Shown here: in pieces, positions 10,691-21,879 of the stretch | Layout of the letters: each line of letters starts with the position of its first letter | Position numbering within the stretch: position 1 is the first letter of the stretch | Source: Eretmocerus hayati | Lineage: Eukaryota > Arthropoda > Insecta > Hymenoptera > Aphelinidae | Reading direction: 5' to 3' | Assembly (NCBI GenBank): GCA_029851415.1 | Contig: CM056742.1 | Span: forward strand, 52,616,954-52,680,953 | DNA length: 64,000 nucleotides | The notes under the pieces: generated by a model | Told to the model about the DNA's origin: nothing | Databases searched by the model: none | Seen by the model: only the letters and a program-made list of their open reading frames with translations | Made by a program: the position numbers and the translations under genes

Positions 10691-12130
10691 TGTACAGCCA
10701 ATGTATGATTTCGGTCCCTTCGCTCACTCAAGAGTGACTGAGACCAGATCCTCCCCAGGGAATATTAGCAGCCAGTGGTGGCTGTTCGAATCTGAACTTC
10801 CCACGGTGGAAAAAGTATTATCTCTGGTCGGACACATTCACGTTTAAATATAACTTCAATCACTCCATGCATCCGCTGATACCACCACCCCCCCCCCCCC
10901 CAGGCTTATTCAGCTATTGCGTAATTAAGCATAATCACAGTGGCCGACGGAATCGTGATCAACCTGTTCAAGGCTAAAACCAAGGTTGCCCCACTCAAGG
11001 AGACTATACCCCCGTCCCATATGGATCAAGTGAACTCTGTGTATACCTGCGGATTCTGAGAGAAAATTCAATTCCGCACGATTGATTCAGCAGATTCCAC
11101 GCAAGTGACAAAATGTGTGGTTTAAACTTACTGATTTCGAAGAAGAATTATTCTTCCAAATGGAATTGAATGATTATTGATACTTACCTTCTGAATTTGG
11201 TTCCGAGCCCAGAGATCCGATTGATGGAGTATATTGTGAACTAGACGTCCTAGCTTCGATCGAAGATAAATTGAGGAGAGAGAATGGAAGAGAAGAATAG
11301 ATCTGTCTTACATTACGCCATGATTGCAGATGCATTTTTAGTTAAGAGAAAATGAGAAATCGTACAGATTCCTGAGAGAGTAGTTCTGATGAAATCAGGT
11401 TATTCTTTTCGAACTTGACTCGTCCTCTTATGTTTCAAAAGATATTATATTCGATATTACAATCGATAATCTCTCGATGTCTATCATATGCAATTTTTCC
11501 ATCATTTAACACCTCCACGATCAAACCCGATCGTCAATTTCTGAATGAATCGATCTCTTGAGATTGATAGAGAAATGAAATTAATCCTCCAATGCCGATT
11601 TACGAATATAATATCATTTAGTTCTGATGAAATTAAGCAGGAGGAATTTTGCGAGGGGTAGTATTCATGACCCGTTCTCGCCACGGTGAAGCAGCGATGA
11701 TGCTCTCTGCTGATCACAACCCCGAGACACATTTTCCCATTCAGGTGTTGGTTGAAGTGCCTTTCAACCCCATGGGGAACTTTCAGGTATTTTTTCCACC
11801 CGGATAGGTGTTTTTCTTTGTCGCAGCTCGCGGCAAGTGTTACTTTCCATCCGCGATCAAGACCAAGTATAATTTTTCGGAGCAAGGTTGGGAGAAATGC
11901 TACTCTCCGACACGCAATAAGTAGCGTGTTACTTTCCACCGGCAACTAGCTCGTGCGTGTTATCTCTGTCACTTATATGCACGAGTTTTTCTCCCTCACG
12001 GGTGACGATGATGATCCCAACGGGTTCTGGAAGAGATAACCTCTAAGAATCACTCTAATTCTTCCAGGAGCACCATCTCTGTTCACGAAGTAGTAACGGC
12101 ACTTCCACCGAAGGACATTTCTTTGTGGAC
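10691..12130. other. No recognised gene; C homopolymer
   Basis: This is AT-rich sequence with a run of 14 C at about 10888-10901. I see no coding exon or RNA gene. The open minus-strand frame at 11502-11945 has no recognisable motif. Confidence 0.4.
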
Positions 12131-12136
12131 AGATAG

Positions 12137-12615
12137 GGGTGTTCAAAAACGATTCAATGAATCGTTATCAACTTTGGTATGCTCATTTATTCCGATGAGG
12201 TCTACTAATTTTCTGCTCTTTTCTACACCATTTCTAACAATGAATCATATGCACGGAGGTCCTTTTTTACATGGTTCGATTGAACTATTGAGTGATTCAC
12301 AACCATTCGTTTCAGGCTCGTTTTTAGTTTAACCCTATGTTACTTTAACGAAAACTATGATAGAAGGATGAATTTCTTCGAATTCGTAATTTTTCACTAG
12401 CTACGGAATACCTACAGGGATTTCTCGCTAAGAACTATATCCACAGAGCTATAGGTGTGAATGCGTGAGAAGGGAAATCCTTTTACAGCAATCCCCTATC
12501 TTTTTCCAGTGACGAAGTTCGTTCGGAAGTGGTAGACATGGTTCCAGGGGATATCCTGCACGTATAATAAGATAAAACTCACACCTATCTTTGCCGCTGA
12601 GAATTATTCTAATCA
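12137..12615 (+). repeat. Copy of a dispersed repeat also found at 30541-31130 and 48055-48615
   Basis: The start resembles GTTCAAAAACGATTCAACGAATC and the end contains GGTAGACATGGTTC followed by a hairpin-like tail. The same order of blocks recurs on the minus strand at 30541-31130 and on the plus strand at 48055-48615. In those places it forms the two arms of a large palindrome, so this is probably one arm of the same foldback family. Confidence 0.6.
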
Positions 12616-13225
12616 GACTGGCCATCTTAGAGGACTGTGCGCGGGAGATACCCCAAGGATGCAGGTTGCGGACCACTTTATAGAAAAACAAAACCCTCAG
12701 ACAACCCGACCAACAGATTCCACATTCTAAGACCGGGGAACTTATTGAATCAAGTTTCGACAACTTGATGATTATTTAGATGTCCAAAGTTAGTGTGCAA
12801 TACGATATATATTAAAACTTTCGTAGAATCTCCCGAAGATTCCATATATCTTAGGGCAAGGAGGAAAGTCTTGCTACCACGAGAGAGACCTGTGAACAAA
12901 ATGATGTACTCTGAATGAATTGTCAATCTTCCCATTGCTATCCCCATCCACTCGTGAGTGATTGTGAAGTTCTCCCACGCATATTTGTTCTTCCACTCTC
13001 TAGGAAGTCAATGGTCACGGTTGTGATAGTCAGCATGTCATCGTAACGGGAAGAGCCCAATCTTGGGTATATTCGTTCACTAACTGACACGAATAATCTC
13101 ATACGTCGCGTCAATTCACTGTGATAACATTTGATTTTCATCCAAAAGGAATTGCGGGACATCCTATCCGGAATGGCTATTTCATCGTTCCCTTAACTGT
13201 TCTCATCTCTCCAGGGAAGACTTAC

Positions 13226-13649
13226 CATTGACTATTGCTCGAATTCCTCTCACGTGCATTTGCTACACCTGAACCCTGTCGAATGCCTCCACAGCTTGAT
13301 ATTAAGACGAGGTAAAATTTCTTCGCTTTTTTGCTGTTTGGATAGTCTACGACTGTGCCACCTGAAAATCCTGCCTGCATCGCTGATTCCGTGATGATGG
13401 AAATCTGGTCCTCATTTTCGGGGTAGAATTGGAAGACTGCTCTGGCGCCGTTTGATAAACAAGCGAAAAGACTGTCAAAGAATGTGTGCAAACGTTTCCG
13501 GAACTTATGAACACTTTTGTCAATATTACAAATCCACTGTAAGGCCGAAATACTGATTGCACCATCAAAACTTGCTGCGCGGAACGGAACACCTTGGCCC
13601 ATGTCAGCTAATAATAAATCTCCTCTTAGCTTCTTCGCAGTTGCCACGT
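13226..13649 (-). CDS. Bud23: BUD23 (18S rRNA guanine-N7 methyltransferase), one internal exon
   Basis: The minus strand encodes GDLLLADMGQGVPF, ISALQW, AVFQFYPEN and VVDYPNSKKAKKFYLVL in order. These are hallmark segments of the C-terminal half of the Bud23/WBSCR22 methyltransferase domain. The family methylates 18S rRNA at N7 of a guanosine, with Trm112 as partner, during small-subunit maturation. The exon is bounded by a canonical acceptor (TTCTCCACAG before 13649) and donor (GTAAGT after 13226), and it has no stop or frameshift over about 141 codons. The AdoMet-binding N-terminal exon (GxGxG motif) and the basic C-terminal tail are not visible within several kilobases on either side. Either introns are long or this is a duplicated gene fragment. 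Intactness of frame and splice sites favours a real or recently duplicated exon. Confidence 0.75.
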
Positions 13650-13837
13650 CTGTGGAGAACCAGAAGGAATAGATGTAAATGGTTAGAGACTGCTCGTCAA
13701 CATGAGAGGGAATGATCGATGTTCAGAGTCATTATCCATGACCTTTTGCTCGCTGATGATCGCTCATGCAACTCGTTGAATCCTATTATCTCATATATCT
13801 CCCTGTACTATATGATTCTTTTTAAATCGTCCGCCTC

Positions 13838-14215
13838 ACACCACTCCACACTTCAATCTAAAATCCGCCCCACAGGCCACCCACCACACCGCTCCACTCC
13901 GCCACATTCCGCCCAACACTATCCGAGGAGAATCCGCCCCAAGGCGGGCCACACCGCCCCACATGACATATACATCTTCACCCCACTCCGCCCATTTCCG
14001 TCCCACACCACCCACATTCCCTTTCAAAATCCGCCCCACTCTTCATTGCATTAACCACCCCATATTAACGTTCAAAATCCGCCCCACATTTAATTTTATT
14101 GTCCACCCCACACTGCCGTTCGAAGTCCCCCCGGCACTGTCATTCAAAATTTGCTCCACACCCCCTTCTATAATCCGCCCCACACTGCCTTCTGCAAAGG
14201 GCGCCGCACTGCCTT
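13838..14215. repeat. Degenerate CCGCCCCAC minisatellite
   Basis: There are more than a dozen copies of AATCCGCCCCACAC-like units, from about 15 to 40 bp apart, with many interruptions. Open frames across this block on both strands come from the repeat and its lack of stops, not from a gene. Confidence 0.75.
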
Positions 14216-14229
14216 CACTGAAGGACATT

Positions 14230-15240
14230 CGGGACTCCTACTACCACCATCGTGACGTGTGTACTCTCGGTTTACGGGACGGGGCGCGCCTCGAGGTCCG
14301 CGAGCGCTGCGGTCCCGACTCTGATCAGCCACTGTCGCGGGGGATGGCATGCGTTGCCGCGTCCATAGTGTCTCCATGTGTCGCTATTGTCGATATCATG
14401 ACCGATCCAGTGGAGCTACGTGCTCTGAAAACAGTCAATTCCACACCGAGTTGTAGGCACCCAAATATCGCAAAATTGCATTGAAATCATCATCACATGG
14501 ATTTGCATAATGAATTTCCATAAGCTATCATGCAATGATGAATGTCACTGTTCGAGGCCGTTGCCCCAATGGAAAGCTGGATCGATAGACAACTTCTCAA
14601 GTAATCGGATATTCATATTACATTATTGATCCTCACACTTTTTCTCGCAACATGTATCCCTTAGGAGTTATTCTTCATCTAAGTTACAATCGAAATTGTT
14701 AAAACAAATTAGTTGAAATAATTTATGATGGGTTTAACCCCATTATATTCATCTAAGCTATTTGCGTCAATTTCAAGCAAGAAAGTTGTTTTAGTATTTT
14801 TTCTCTGAGTGTGATCTTCTTTGAGTATGAAAATAGCGAGTTTTACGTACTTCCAACTGTGAATGTAAGAGAGCACTGAAATAGTGAAATGTCGCAAAAT
14901 TCGCTATTCCTATCACTCGAAATCGATCGCCTTTCTCATTTGAAATTGACCCAACAATTGCAGAAAAATAGTTTGAACCCGTTATCAACAAATTTAGCTA
15001 ATTTGTTCAATTGAATCCAAATAATAGAATAAGAATAACACGGAAGGGATGCATTTTGCGCGGACAATTTTGCAGATCATTTTCGTAGATCTTTTCAAAA
15101 TCTACAAACAATTACTGTGCAAGTTTTCTTGCAGAATCAATATTTTCGGACTCATTGCGGAGAACTCGAAAAAACGTCAAGGAAGCATGTTTTCATCCCC
15201 TAGTTATAACGTGACCCAATTTTCAAGCAATAATTCTTGT
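14230..15240. other. No recognised gene
   Basis: A short GC-rich patch (14260-14350) is followed by AT-rich sequence. There is no recognisable exon, RNA gene or transposon terminus. Confidence 0.4.
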
Positions 15241-15259
15241 TAATATCGATTATTATCAC

Positions 15260-15665
15260 AACATGATACCAGTTGAATAGACATGTACTTAATTCTATTT
15301 CTTGAATCCAGTAAATGCATTCGATGAGATGTTTTTATGTTCGTAGGTGGACATCATGTATCGTAACAATATTTTTTTTCTAATTATTAGTCTCAGATGC
15401 TCAGATCATTAGATTTTAAAGCATCGTGGTCAGTTCTCAAATGTCTTGTATTTATTGAGTTGTTTATGTATGAAAGAATGGAGCGATGGATTCAATATTT
15501 TCTCACTAAACAGAATTAATTCTCTTAAAATATTACTGAAGTAAAATATAAATGCTAGATACCAGTTGAATGGACATGCATAAAACTATATTTTATAAGT
15601 GAAAGAACGCATTTGACGAGATGTTTTTATGCATGTTGGTGGATATCATGTATCGTATAAATCAT
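15260..15665 (+). repeat. Two diverged copies of a 105-bp unit, period about 293 bp
   Basis: GATACCAGTTGAATAGACATG...GGACATCATGTATCGT at 15264-15364 recurs as GATACCAGTTGAATGGACATG...GGATATCATGTATCGT at 15557-15657. Only two copies are in the window. They could be part of a satellite-like or duplicated element. Confidence 0.6.
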
Positions 15666-16399
15666 TTGAACCCAAATCAGTTTTGAATTATATAATTTGA
15701 GGCCAGGGTAGACCCTGATTTAGGTTCAATCCCAGACAACCCATTTAGACCAACCCTACAGTTATTAAGAAATCTCTACACAATTTTATGGGCCACTCTC
15801 ATGAAAGATGACACTAAATATCTATGTTTGGTTGTGAAAGAAACTTGACTCAACGAAAGATGTCCAATTGAGGGGGTGGGCGGAAGAAGGGCGGAAGTCA
15901 AAAATCGTCATTTCGAGAAAAACGATAAAAACTAACTGTATCTGGCCTGTAGCATTATTCCATGCGCATACTTGGCTTATTTCAAAGGTTTTGACATCCT
16001 CAAAACAACCGCACAGGTATTGAGAGGTAGATGTCGATTTGGAGAGGAATACAGCGATTCGAAAGGCAGTTAGTCCCTTTTTCCCAATACTAAGTCAATT
16101 TTTGGGTTAGTCACTCCACTAGAAGTTGAATTACGATGCGAAATCGAATCCAATGACCTCCAAATTTTTTCAACATGTCTATGGGTATATCACACAAGAT
16201 ATCCGATTGCGATATGATGTCTCATTGCATGTTGGTCGACTATGCGCGTGAAAGATGGCTCTATTGAAAGTGTGAGACTGAGGTCACTCAATATTCACCT
16301 AGCAAGCATGAAGATACTTTTTTTGAAGGCCAAAGAACATGATTTGGAGGCCAGAATCGATAAAAAAGCGATATTGAGGTCATGAGCATTTTTTCGAAA

Positions 16400-16650
16400 A
16401 TTTTTCAAAAAAATTAGGCCCTTTTTATCAATACCCCATCAGTTAGGCCCTTTTTTCCGATACCGATAGTGAAGTTAGGCCTTTTTGAACAAGTTTCTCC
16501 TGCAACTTGGGCCCTTTTCACCAATACAGTTGCACTCAGGCCCTTTTTACCAATACTGATGCGCTTAGGCCCTTTTTACCAATACTCTCACCCTTAGGCT
16601 CTTGTCAATTAGGCCCATTTTACAAAAATTCTTATACTTATGCCCTTCTT
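16400..16650 (+). repeat. Tandem TTAGGCCCTTTTTACCAATACT array
   Basis: About seven degenerate copies, roughly 25-40 bp apart, of a unit with consensus TAGGCCCTTTTTACCAATAC. A related but inverted and more diverged motif set (GGGCCTAATGACGATTAGG...) lies at about 18045-18165, near the other end of the same TIR element. Confidence 0.7.
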
Positions 16651-17057
16651 TGCAATACTGGCAGAAAGGCTCTTTCGGAGAATTATCGCGGCCTTGATGG
16701 CTTCTTGCGTAACTTTCTCTGTGATAGGAGGACACCTTCATATTGTATTCACTCTCTTTTGTGCTGAGATTCTGTTTCCAAATTAGTTTCTCTTGGAGAT
16801 TCTCATTGTTCCGATGATTCAATCGGTGTTGGAAGTACTCTTCATGGTTCGCTCAAGATATTTTTCTTCGTTCTCTCGGATGTAAATTGTGTGAATGTGA
16901 TGATGCGTAGGTCTCACGCATTAACATTCATCATCTGGAATGATGCATTAATGAAACACTTTTGGGGCTCGTCTTTAAGTACGAAGTAGTCCGCGGAAAA
17001 AATCAGAGGCATGTGTTTGTTATGATTTCATTCCCCTTCATGCACTGAATAAAAAGT

Positions 17058-17134
17058 GCGGCCGCCGGGAAACGATCCGGTGACCTCTTGATCAAGAGAC
17101 TGACACGCTGTTGACTGAGCTAGTCCGGCTGCAC
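17058..17134 (-). ncRNA. tRNA-like Pol III unit in TRIM 3' LTR
   Basis: On the minus strand the LTR contains a tRNA-sized unit with an A-box-like TAGCTCAGTC, a hairpin CTCTTGATCAAGAG in the anticodon-arm position, a B-box-like GGATCGTTTCC inside a CCGG/CCGG T-arm-like stem, and an acceptor-like GCGGCC/GGCCGC pairing. A TTTTT run follows at 17055-17051, as in a Pol III terminator. The D arm and anticodon arm do not fold as a canonical tRNA, so this is tRNA-derived, not a functional tRNA. Confidence 0.6.
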
Positions 17135-17382
17135 CAAGCGGCGGTCCTTATATGCGATACACTTGAAGTGCAGGCGCCTGTGTAGCTTGCACCCGTAACA
17201 CACCCCCTGGGCAGAGTCAACGGTGTCCTCACCGTCTGAACTGCATGTCATTGACTTCTAATTGTCGTCTATGTAAATCCCGAGTCCATCTTGTCGGTAC
17301 AGCAGGTCTACGCGTGGGCAGCGCCACTTCATTATCATCGATGATTATCCTCCGAGTACGCAGTCCACTTGTGGGCGGGGTT

Positions 17383-17402
17383 CGTTCCGCTTTCTGACAC
17401 CA
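17383..17402 (-). promoter_or_regulatory. TRIM primer binding site (tRNA-Leu type)
   Basis: Minus strand TGGTGTCAGAAAGCGGAACG lies two bases inside the LTR. TGGTGTCAGAA is the complement of the 3' end of tRNA-Leu including CCA. It sets the element's orientation as minus. Confidence 0.75.
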
Positions 17403-17444
17403 GTTGTTATGATTTCATTCTCCTTCATGCACTGAATAAAAAGT

Positions 17445-17521
17445 GCGGCCGTCGGGAAACGATCCGGCGACCTCTTGATCAAGAGACTGACACGCTGTTG
17501 ACTGAGCTAGTCCGGCCGCAC
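17445..17521 (-). ncRNA. tRNA-like Pol III unit in TRIM 5' LTR
   Basis: This is the same module as in the other LTR. In this copy the acceptor-like stem is a perfect seven-pair match (GCGGCCG with CGGCCGC at its ends). It is followed by TTTTT at 17442-17438. Confidence 0.6.
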
Positions 17522-18288
17522 CAAGCGGCGGTCCTTACATGCGATACACTTTAAGTGCAGGTGCCTGTGTAGCTTGCGCCCGTAACAGTGTTAGACGTGA
17601 AATCGTCTCAAGTTTTAAAATTTGTGATGCAAAATCCTATTAGACGGGACTCTGAAGAGCAATTTTTTGCAGATAAACAAGATTTTTTTATTCGAAACCG
17701 TATTTAGAGGCCATTATGGTCCCCGAAGTCGATAGATATGGCTCTAAAGAATAAAAAAAACGTGTCATTGGGTTTCAAAACACGGTTATACGGGCCAGAA
17801 AAAGTATGAAAAGCGAATCTGGGCCCAAGATATGGACCGAAACGGAAAAAGTTGTTCAATTGCCTTTCCATCGTCATGAAACGTCTCAACCCTTTTGATC
17901 TCAATTCTGAGTTTCAAAACACTTTTGTAAAAATATCATAAGACATGACTTCGACGTAAAATCATCTGTTCTTTCAGATTCCGTGCCCAAGATTTGGCTT
18001 GGATGACATTCGAAACGACAAAATCGACGTGAGTGACAAAAGGGCCTAATGACGATTAGGTCCGTTTCTTGAATACATAAACGGGCCTCATGCTACTCGG
18101 ACCCTTTTATCGATTACGTAAGTGGCCTCAGTCGACTTAGGCCTTATTCCGATTCCACGGAGTTTTCAAAGCTTATAAAGAAACAAGTTTCGTGGGGTGA
18201 TGGATCATGATTCAAAGGCTCAAAAAACGGAGAGGCCGGAAGAAAGGCCTAAGTCGACTTAGGCCCTTCTTCCACCCACCCCTCAATT

Positions 18289-19070
18289 ATGTTGATATAA
18301 CTTTGTCGCTTTTCTCATACCAAGATCTGATTAAGGAATGATACCAAGATCATTGAATAATATATCTCAAGGAACAACCATGTTGAGAGTCCAAGCATGC
18401 TACACCTAAATTCTATACTCGTTGATATTTCCAACTTCCGTCACCAGACTTCCCGCTCAGAGTTTCACCACATTCACTCAATAATGGGGACACATTATAT
18501 AGTTTCACCAAGAATAGATGAACCTATAAATTTATTAGGATGAACTCATTCAGGTTGTAGCGGAGCAATGTGTTTTTCAAGTCATTGCAAGTCAATGCTC
18601 GAATTCCAGAGGATGGTGAAGTGAAATTGATTCGTTCATCAGCATTGAGGCTAAGAGCTCTTTCCATAGAGTCTTCGAAACCTTCTTAAACTGTCTCACA
18701 ACAAAAATTTCTTCTTTCGGTTGAGAAGTCTGCAGCATAATGATGATGAGAAACTGTGGAAGAAATTTTGCCACATTTCTCATTGAGGTTTAGGAATATC
18801 ACCTCTCATCACATTTGCACTGTGGCATAAATTCAGACAGAAAATTCTTTGTTTGGTTACAGACAGGGAACTAATCTATTACCTCCCATGAGAATCAAAA
18901 TCCGTCACTTGAGTGATTAATTGATGAGCTTACAGCTCAGCCTAGCTCGCAGCTTGCACTGCTGTCTGTTACTGTGTCTTTGTCACGTTTCCCCGCTGTG
19001 CGATCATCACGCGTAGAATCTATATATATTTATATACCTCATTATATTCTATCTATTATATTTGATCTTA
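18289..19070. other. No recognised gene
   Basis: AT-rich sequence leading into an (AT)n stretch. I see no conserved motif. Confidence 0.4.
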
Positions 19071-19071
19071 A

Positions 19072-19096
19072 ATATATATATATATATATATATATA
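19072..19096. repeat. (AT)n microsatellite
   Basis: An uninterrupted AT dinucleotide run with further degenerate TA repeats upstream from about 19020. Confidence 0.9.
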
Positions 19097-19569
19097 GAGT
19101 TATACCCCTTCCTTCTTCCAAACACATCAATACACCGATATACCGGCGTATCAGTGTGTTCAGAAGAAAAGGGATGATTGTGCGGCGGATCTTACATACA
19201 CCCCATGTGACATGTGTGGCATTTAGATATTTCTCGAGTCGAAATACGGTATTGGTGAAATCGAACTGAGATGTGGAACGAAGGCATGGAATTTGCGGTG
19301 TTGAATGTAACGCGTCCAGAGCTCGGATTGAGAAAATAATTGTACAGGACCCTGAATTGTATTGGAAAGGGTTTGCTCATGACAGAGCTGTATGAGCAAC
19401 GTTGATGAGGTAAATATCCCAAAAGAAAGAAAAGTGTGAGGTTAAAAAACTCCAATTCGAAGTATAGATAGGCACAGCGCCTCGCTCAATTTTCCGTCTG
19501 CTCATACTCGCCAGCCAGGCGCTACCGCGCCTCTTGATATATACGAGTTCCGCTGATTTCCGTTCACTC

Positions 19570-20000
19570 CATCCGCCATAACTCGACCATTTTTTGATTT
19601 GGCGTCATTCTGTTCGTGAATTCTTTGAGGAGTCAAGAAGTGACAAAATATCAGTCCAGTTCTATACCTGCAGGTTTTCAATTTTACTTTATGCCCGGGC
19701 TAGCTTCACATGATTTCAGCTCAAAATCGTTATAACTCCGCCATTCTGAAACGTAACGACATTTTGTTCGTAGATTCTTAGAGCATTAAAAAAGTAACAA
19801 AAAAAGGGTCATAAGTTGATTCCGCATCACTGCTCTTTTGTCAATGTTTGGGCTAGCTTCAGCTCCCGTTAGCCCAGGACTCGATTCCTCGAGAACGGAA
19901 AGAGCAGGAAAATCCGGTGTGTGCTAAATAGTTGGGAATAAAAAAGTAATAATTGTTGGCATAGTTAGTTTTGGTTTGGGATAACTCGCCTGGGCTAGCT
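19570..20000. repeat. Tandem repeat of about 150 bp, ending in GGGCTAGCTTCA
   Basis: CATAACTC...CATT...TTCTGTTCGTGAATTCTT at about 19578 recurs at about 19731, and GGGCTAGCTTCA recurs at about 19697, 19850 and 19991 (spacing 141-153 bp). There are two to three diverged units. The neighbouring GC-rich block starts where the array ends, so the array may be the tail of that element. Confidence 0.55.
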
Positions 20001-20370
20001 CCAGGGACATCCCAGGAGGCCCTTACAAGTGGCTAGATGAGTCGTCCCGGCTCGCATTGTGACCATCCACGGACGGCCCCGATACGAGTCCCTAGACTCA
20101 CCCATTCCCGGGGGCCGGATGGAGATGCGCGGTCTCCGCGCTCCGGCGGGCGCTGACTGGGGCCGGGAGTTTGTCAGACTCCAGAGCTGAAACACCGAGG
20201 TGCCTCTACCCCTCTTGCGAGTTTTCGGGAGAGACCAGACCACGCCGCGCCGAGCACCAGTCTCGGGTCAGGCTCCTCCCTACCAGATTTGGGCCTAAGC
20301 CCGGGTACAGTATCCCGTTAACTGGGGCCGGAGGATCGTCCCACCCCAGGACCCATAGTCCCCTTTCCAA
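19985..20370. other. GC-rich block truncating a DNA polymerase pseudogene
   Basis: About 390 bp of strongly GC-rich, hairpin-prone sequence in AT-rich surroundings. It abuts the polymerase pseudogene that ends at about 20380. Composition and position suggest an inserted retroelement UTR, but no target duplication or family motif is visible. Confidence 0.35.
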
Positions 20371-20379
20371 TCTCACGTC

Positions 20380-21190
20380 CAGCGCGCATTATTTTGCATT
20401 CCAGCATTTTTTTTCTCCATCTAAACCTGCCAACGGATTGCTTCTAGAGATGCATTGTCAGCCAATCTATATCCACCCGTTGGAATTACCCCGATTGTGT
20501 CTTTTTTGAGAAAACGTTTCCGGTACAAGAGCATACATGTTGAAGCAATGGTTGTACATCTGGCGGGAGGTTCGACTCCATTTTTCATGAAAATTCCACG
20601 ATAAGCCGCCCGAGCTAGTCTTAGGATAGTCACAACTTGTCGGCAGTATTTCACTATTTCCTCGCGAAAATTGAGTACATCTTTGTTCTTGACTCGTTCC
20701 CCGTACCATATCAATGACTTCTTCCTCCCTTCACGGCTCATGGAATCTGGCGAATACATTCCTTTTTGAGAATATCTGTCGTTGTAATTCTCGCTGCCAG
20801 GGATGTTAGAGCGATTGGGGAATGTACTTTCCTCGATGTCAGGTAACCCGTAAGCTTCTGGCACTTGCGATAAAGGCATGTAGAAAATGTTGAAACTGTC
20901 GGTGAATTTGGCGTGCGTGTATTCCATCAAAATTACTTTTGTCTCGTTCACAATGACTGTTGGTTCAACGCTTCGCTCCTATTTCCAACAAGATATTCAA
21001 AAATAAACTGTAAGTCGAACCCACCCGGAAATTCCCAATTACTACCGTCTTTTTGAAAGTTTTACACTCCTCTAGAACCGGAAGAATGAACTGTTTGACG
21101 GGATCAATATTGAATTCATATTCTCGTCGACCACACATGATGCGAACTTGAGATATATCAGGACAATCAATTCAATAGTCACAAACTTGT
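20380..21190 (-). pseudogene. Polinton/Maverick-type protein-primed DNA polymerase B fragment
   Basis: Reading the minus strand, a segment with CPDISQVRIMCGRREY and DPVKQF is followed by a TVVIGNF region and, in another frame, GGFDLQFIFEYL. Then comes the long open frame 20951-20421 with TDSFNIFYMPLSQVPEAYGL, YSPDSM and KDTIGVIPTGGYR. These match, in order, the exonuclease domain and the following linker of DNA_pol_B_2 polymerases, as found in Polinton elements, adintovirus-like elements and linear plasmids. The exonuclease 'IAHN' motif is degraded, and at least two frameshifts lie around 20960-21000. The catalytic palm motifs are missing because the gene is cut off at about 20380. It is a dead fragment; no other Polinton gene is nearby. 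Confidence 0.7.
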
Positions 21191-21199
21191 TGAACAATG

Positions 21200-21860
21200 C
21201 ACAAAGGGTGTAGCCGCGTGAGATGGTGAAATCGGCCCCAGGCTACATCGCCAGGAGAATTATGGGGTTCAGTTGGTACATGTAGAACATACCTCCAGGG
21301 AAAATTTCAGACCTTTAAATCCTCCCAGGCCGATATACGCTCGAAAAAGCTGAAAATCGGTATTCTTCTCATTGTGGCGAGACCAATGGACGAAAAAATC
21401 TAAAAAAAATCACAAGAATCTGTCTCAACTCAACAGTTATCAAAAAATATTCCCAGGATTTTCAATTATCACACAGCAACCAGGAAAATTTTTCAAATTT
21501 TCAAAAATTCACCGAAAAAACGGGGCGACAGGTGCAGACCGGAGAAAAATTTTTTCTAGTGTGTTTTTGCATATTTTACCAAGGAAAAAATGTTTGCTCC
21601 ATCTTTTAGGTGGTACAACACCTCGAAAAAAAATTAAAAATTGCCAAAAACGCTATTTTTTGCGGAAGAAGCTATTTTCAACGTATTCAGTAATTTTCCA
21701 CGAGAGTGAGACTACTTTTTTGGAAAGATCGTCGAGATTAACATGAGAAACGATGTGTTAACAGTTGATTCGGTGATTTTCGGATCGAATCTGGTATTAG
21801 AACAACCAAAAATTCATCAAAGATCGGATCGCCCACGCTCTGAAGACGGTCAGAGCTTTC
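21200..21860. other. No recognised gene
   Basis: AT-rich, A-run-rich sequence. The open plus-strand frame at 21372-21746 has low-complexity Lys-rich content and no motif. Confidence 0.4.
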
Positions 21861-21879
21861 TCCATGCCGTAGAAGCTTT

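Larger units (their letters stand above)
17018..17587 (-). mobile_element. TRIM (miniature LTR retrotransposon) with tRNA-like LTRs
   Basis: Two 183-bp direct repeats (17018-17200 and 17405-17587) run TGTTATG to CGTAACA and flank a 204-bp interior. A 5-bp target duplication GTGTT lies at 17013-17017 and 17588-17592. On the minus strand the interior starts with a PBS complementary to a tRNA-Leu 3' end and finishes with a G-rich polypurine tract. No reverse transcriptase is encoded; the longest minus-strand frame in the interior is about 26 codons. The LTR copies differ at only a few positions, so the insertion is young. Each LTR carries a tRNA-like module. Confidence 0.9.
15866..18288. mobile_element. 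DNA element with about 27-bp inverted termini, interrupted by a TRIM
   Basis: AATTGAGGGGGTGGGCGGAAGAAGGGC at the left end is mirrored by GCCC-TTCTTCCACCCACCCCTCAATT at the right end. The interior has no ORF. It contains two arrays of a TAGGCCC/GGGCCTA motif (16415-16650 and about 18045-18165) and a perfect palindrome, GGCCTAAGTCGACTTAGGCC, just inside the right end. I cannot name the superfamily and I see no clear target duplication. A 570-bp TRIM (17018-17587) has inserted in it. Confidence 0.55.

Noticed and set aside
13719..14484. Long open frames on both strands near 14 kb
   Set aside because: They run through a CCGCCCCAC minisatellite and have repeat-derived composition.
17058..17134. 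Functional tRNA gene
   Set aside because: The D and anticodon arms do not fold canonically, and the unit lies inside both LTRs of a retroelement.
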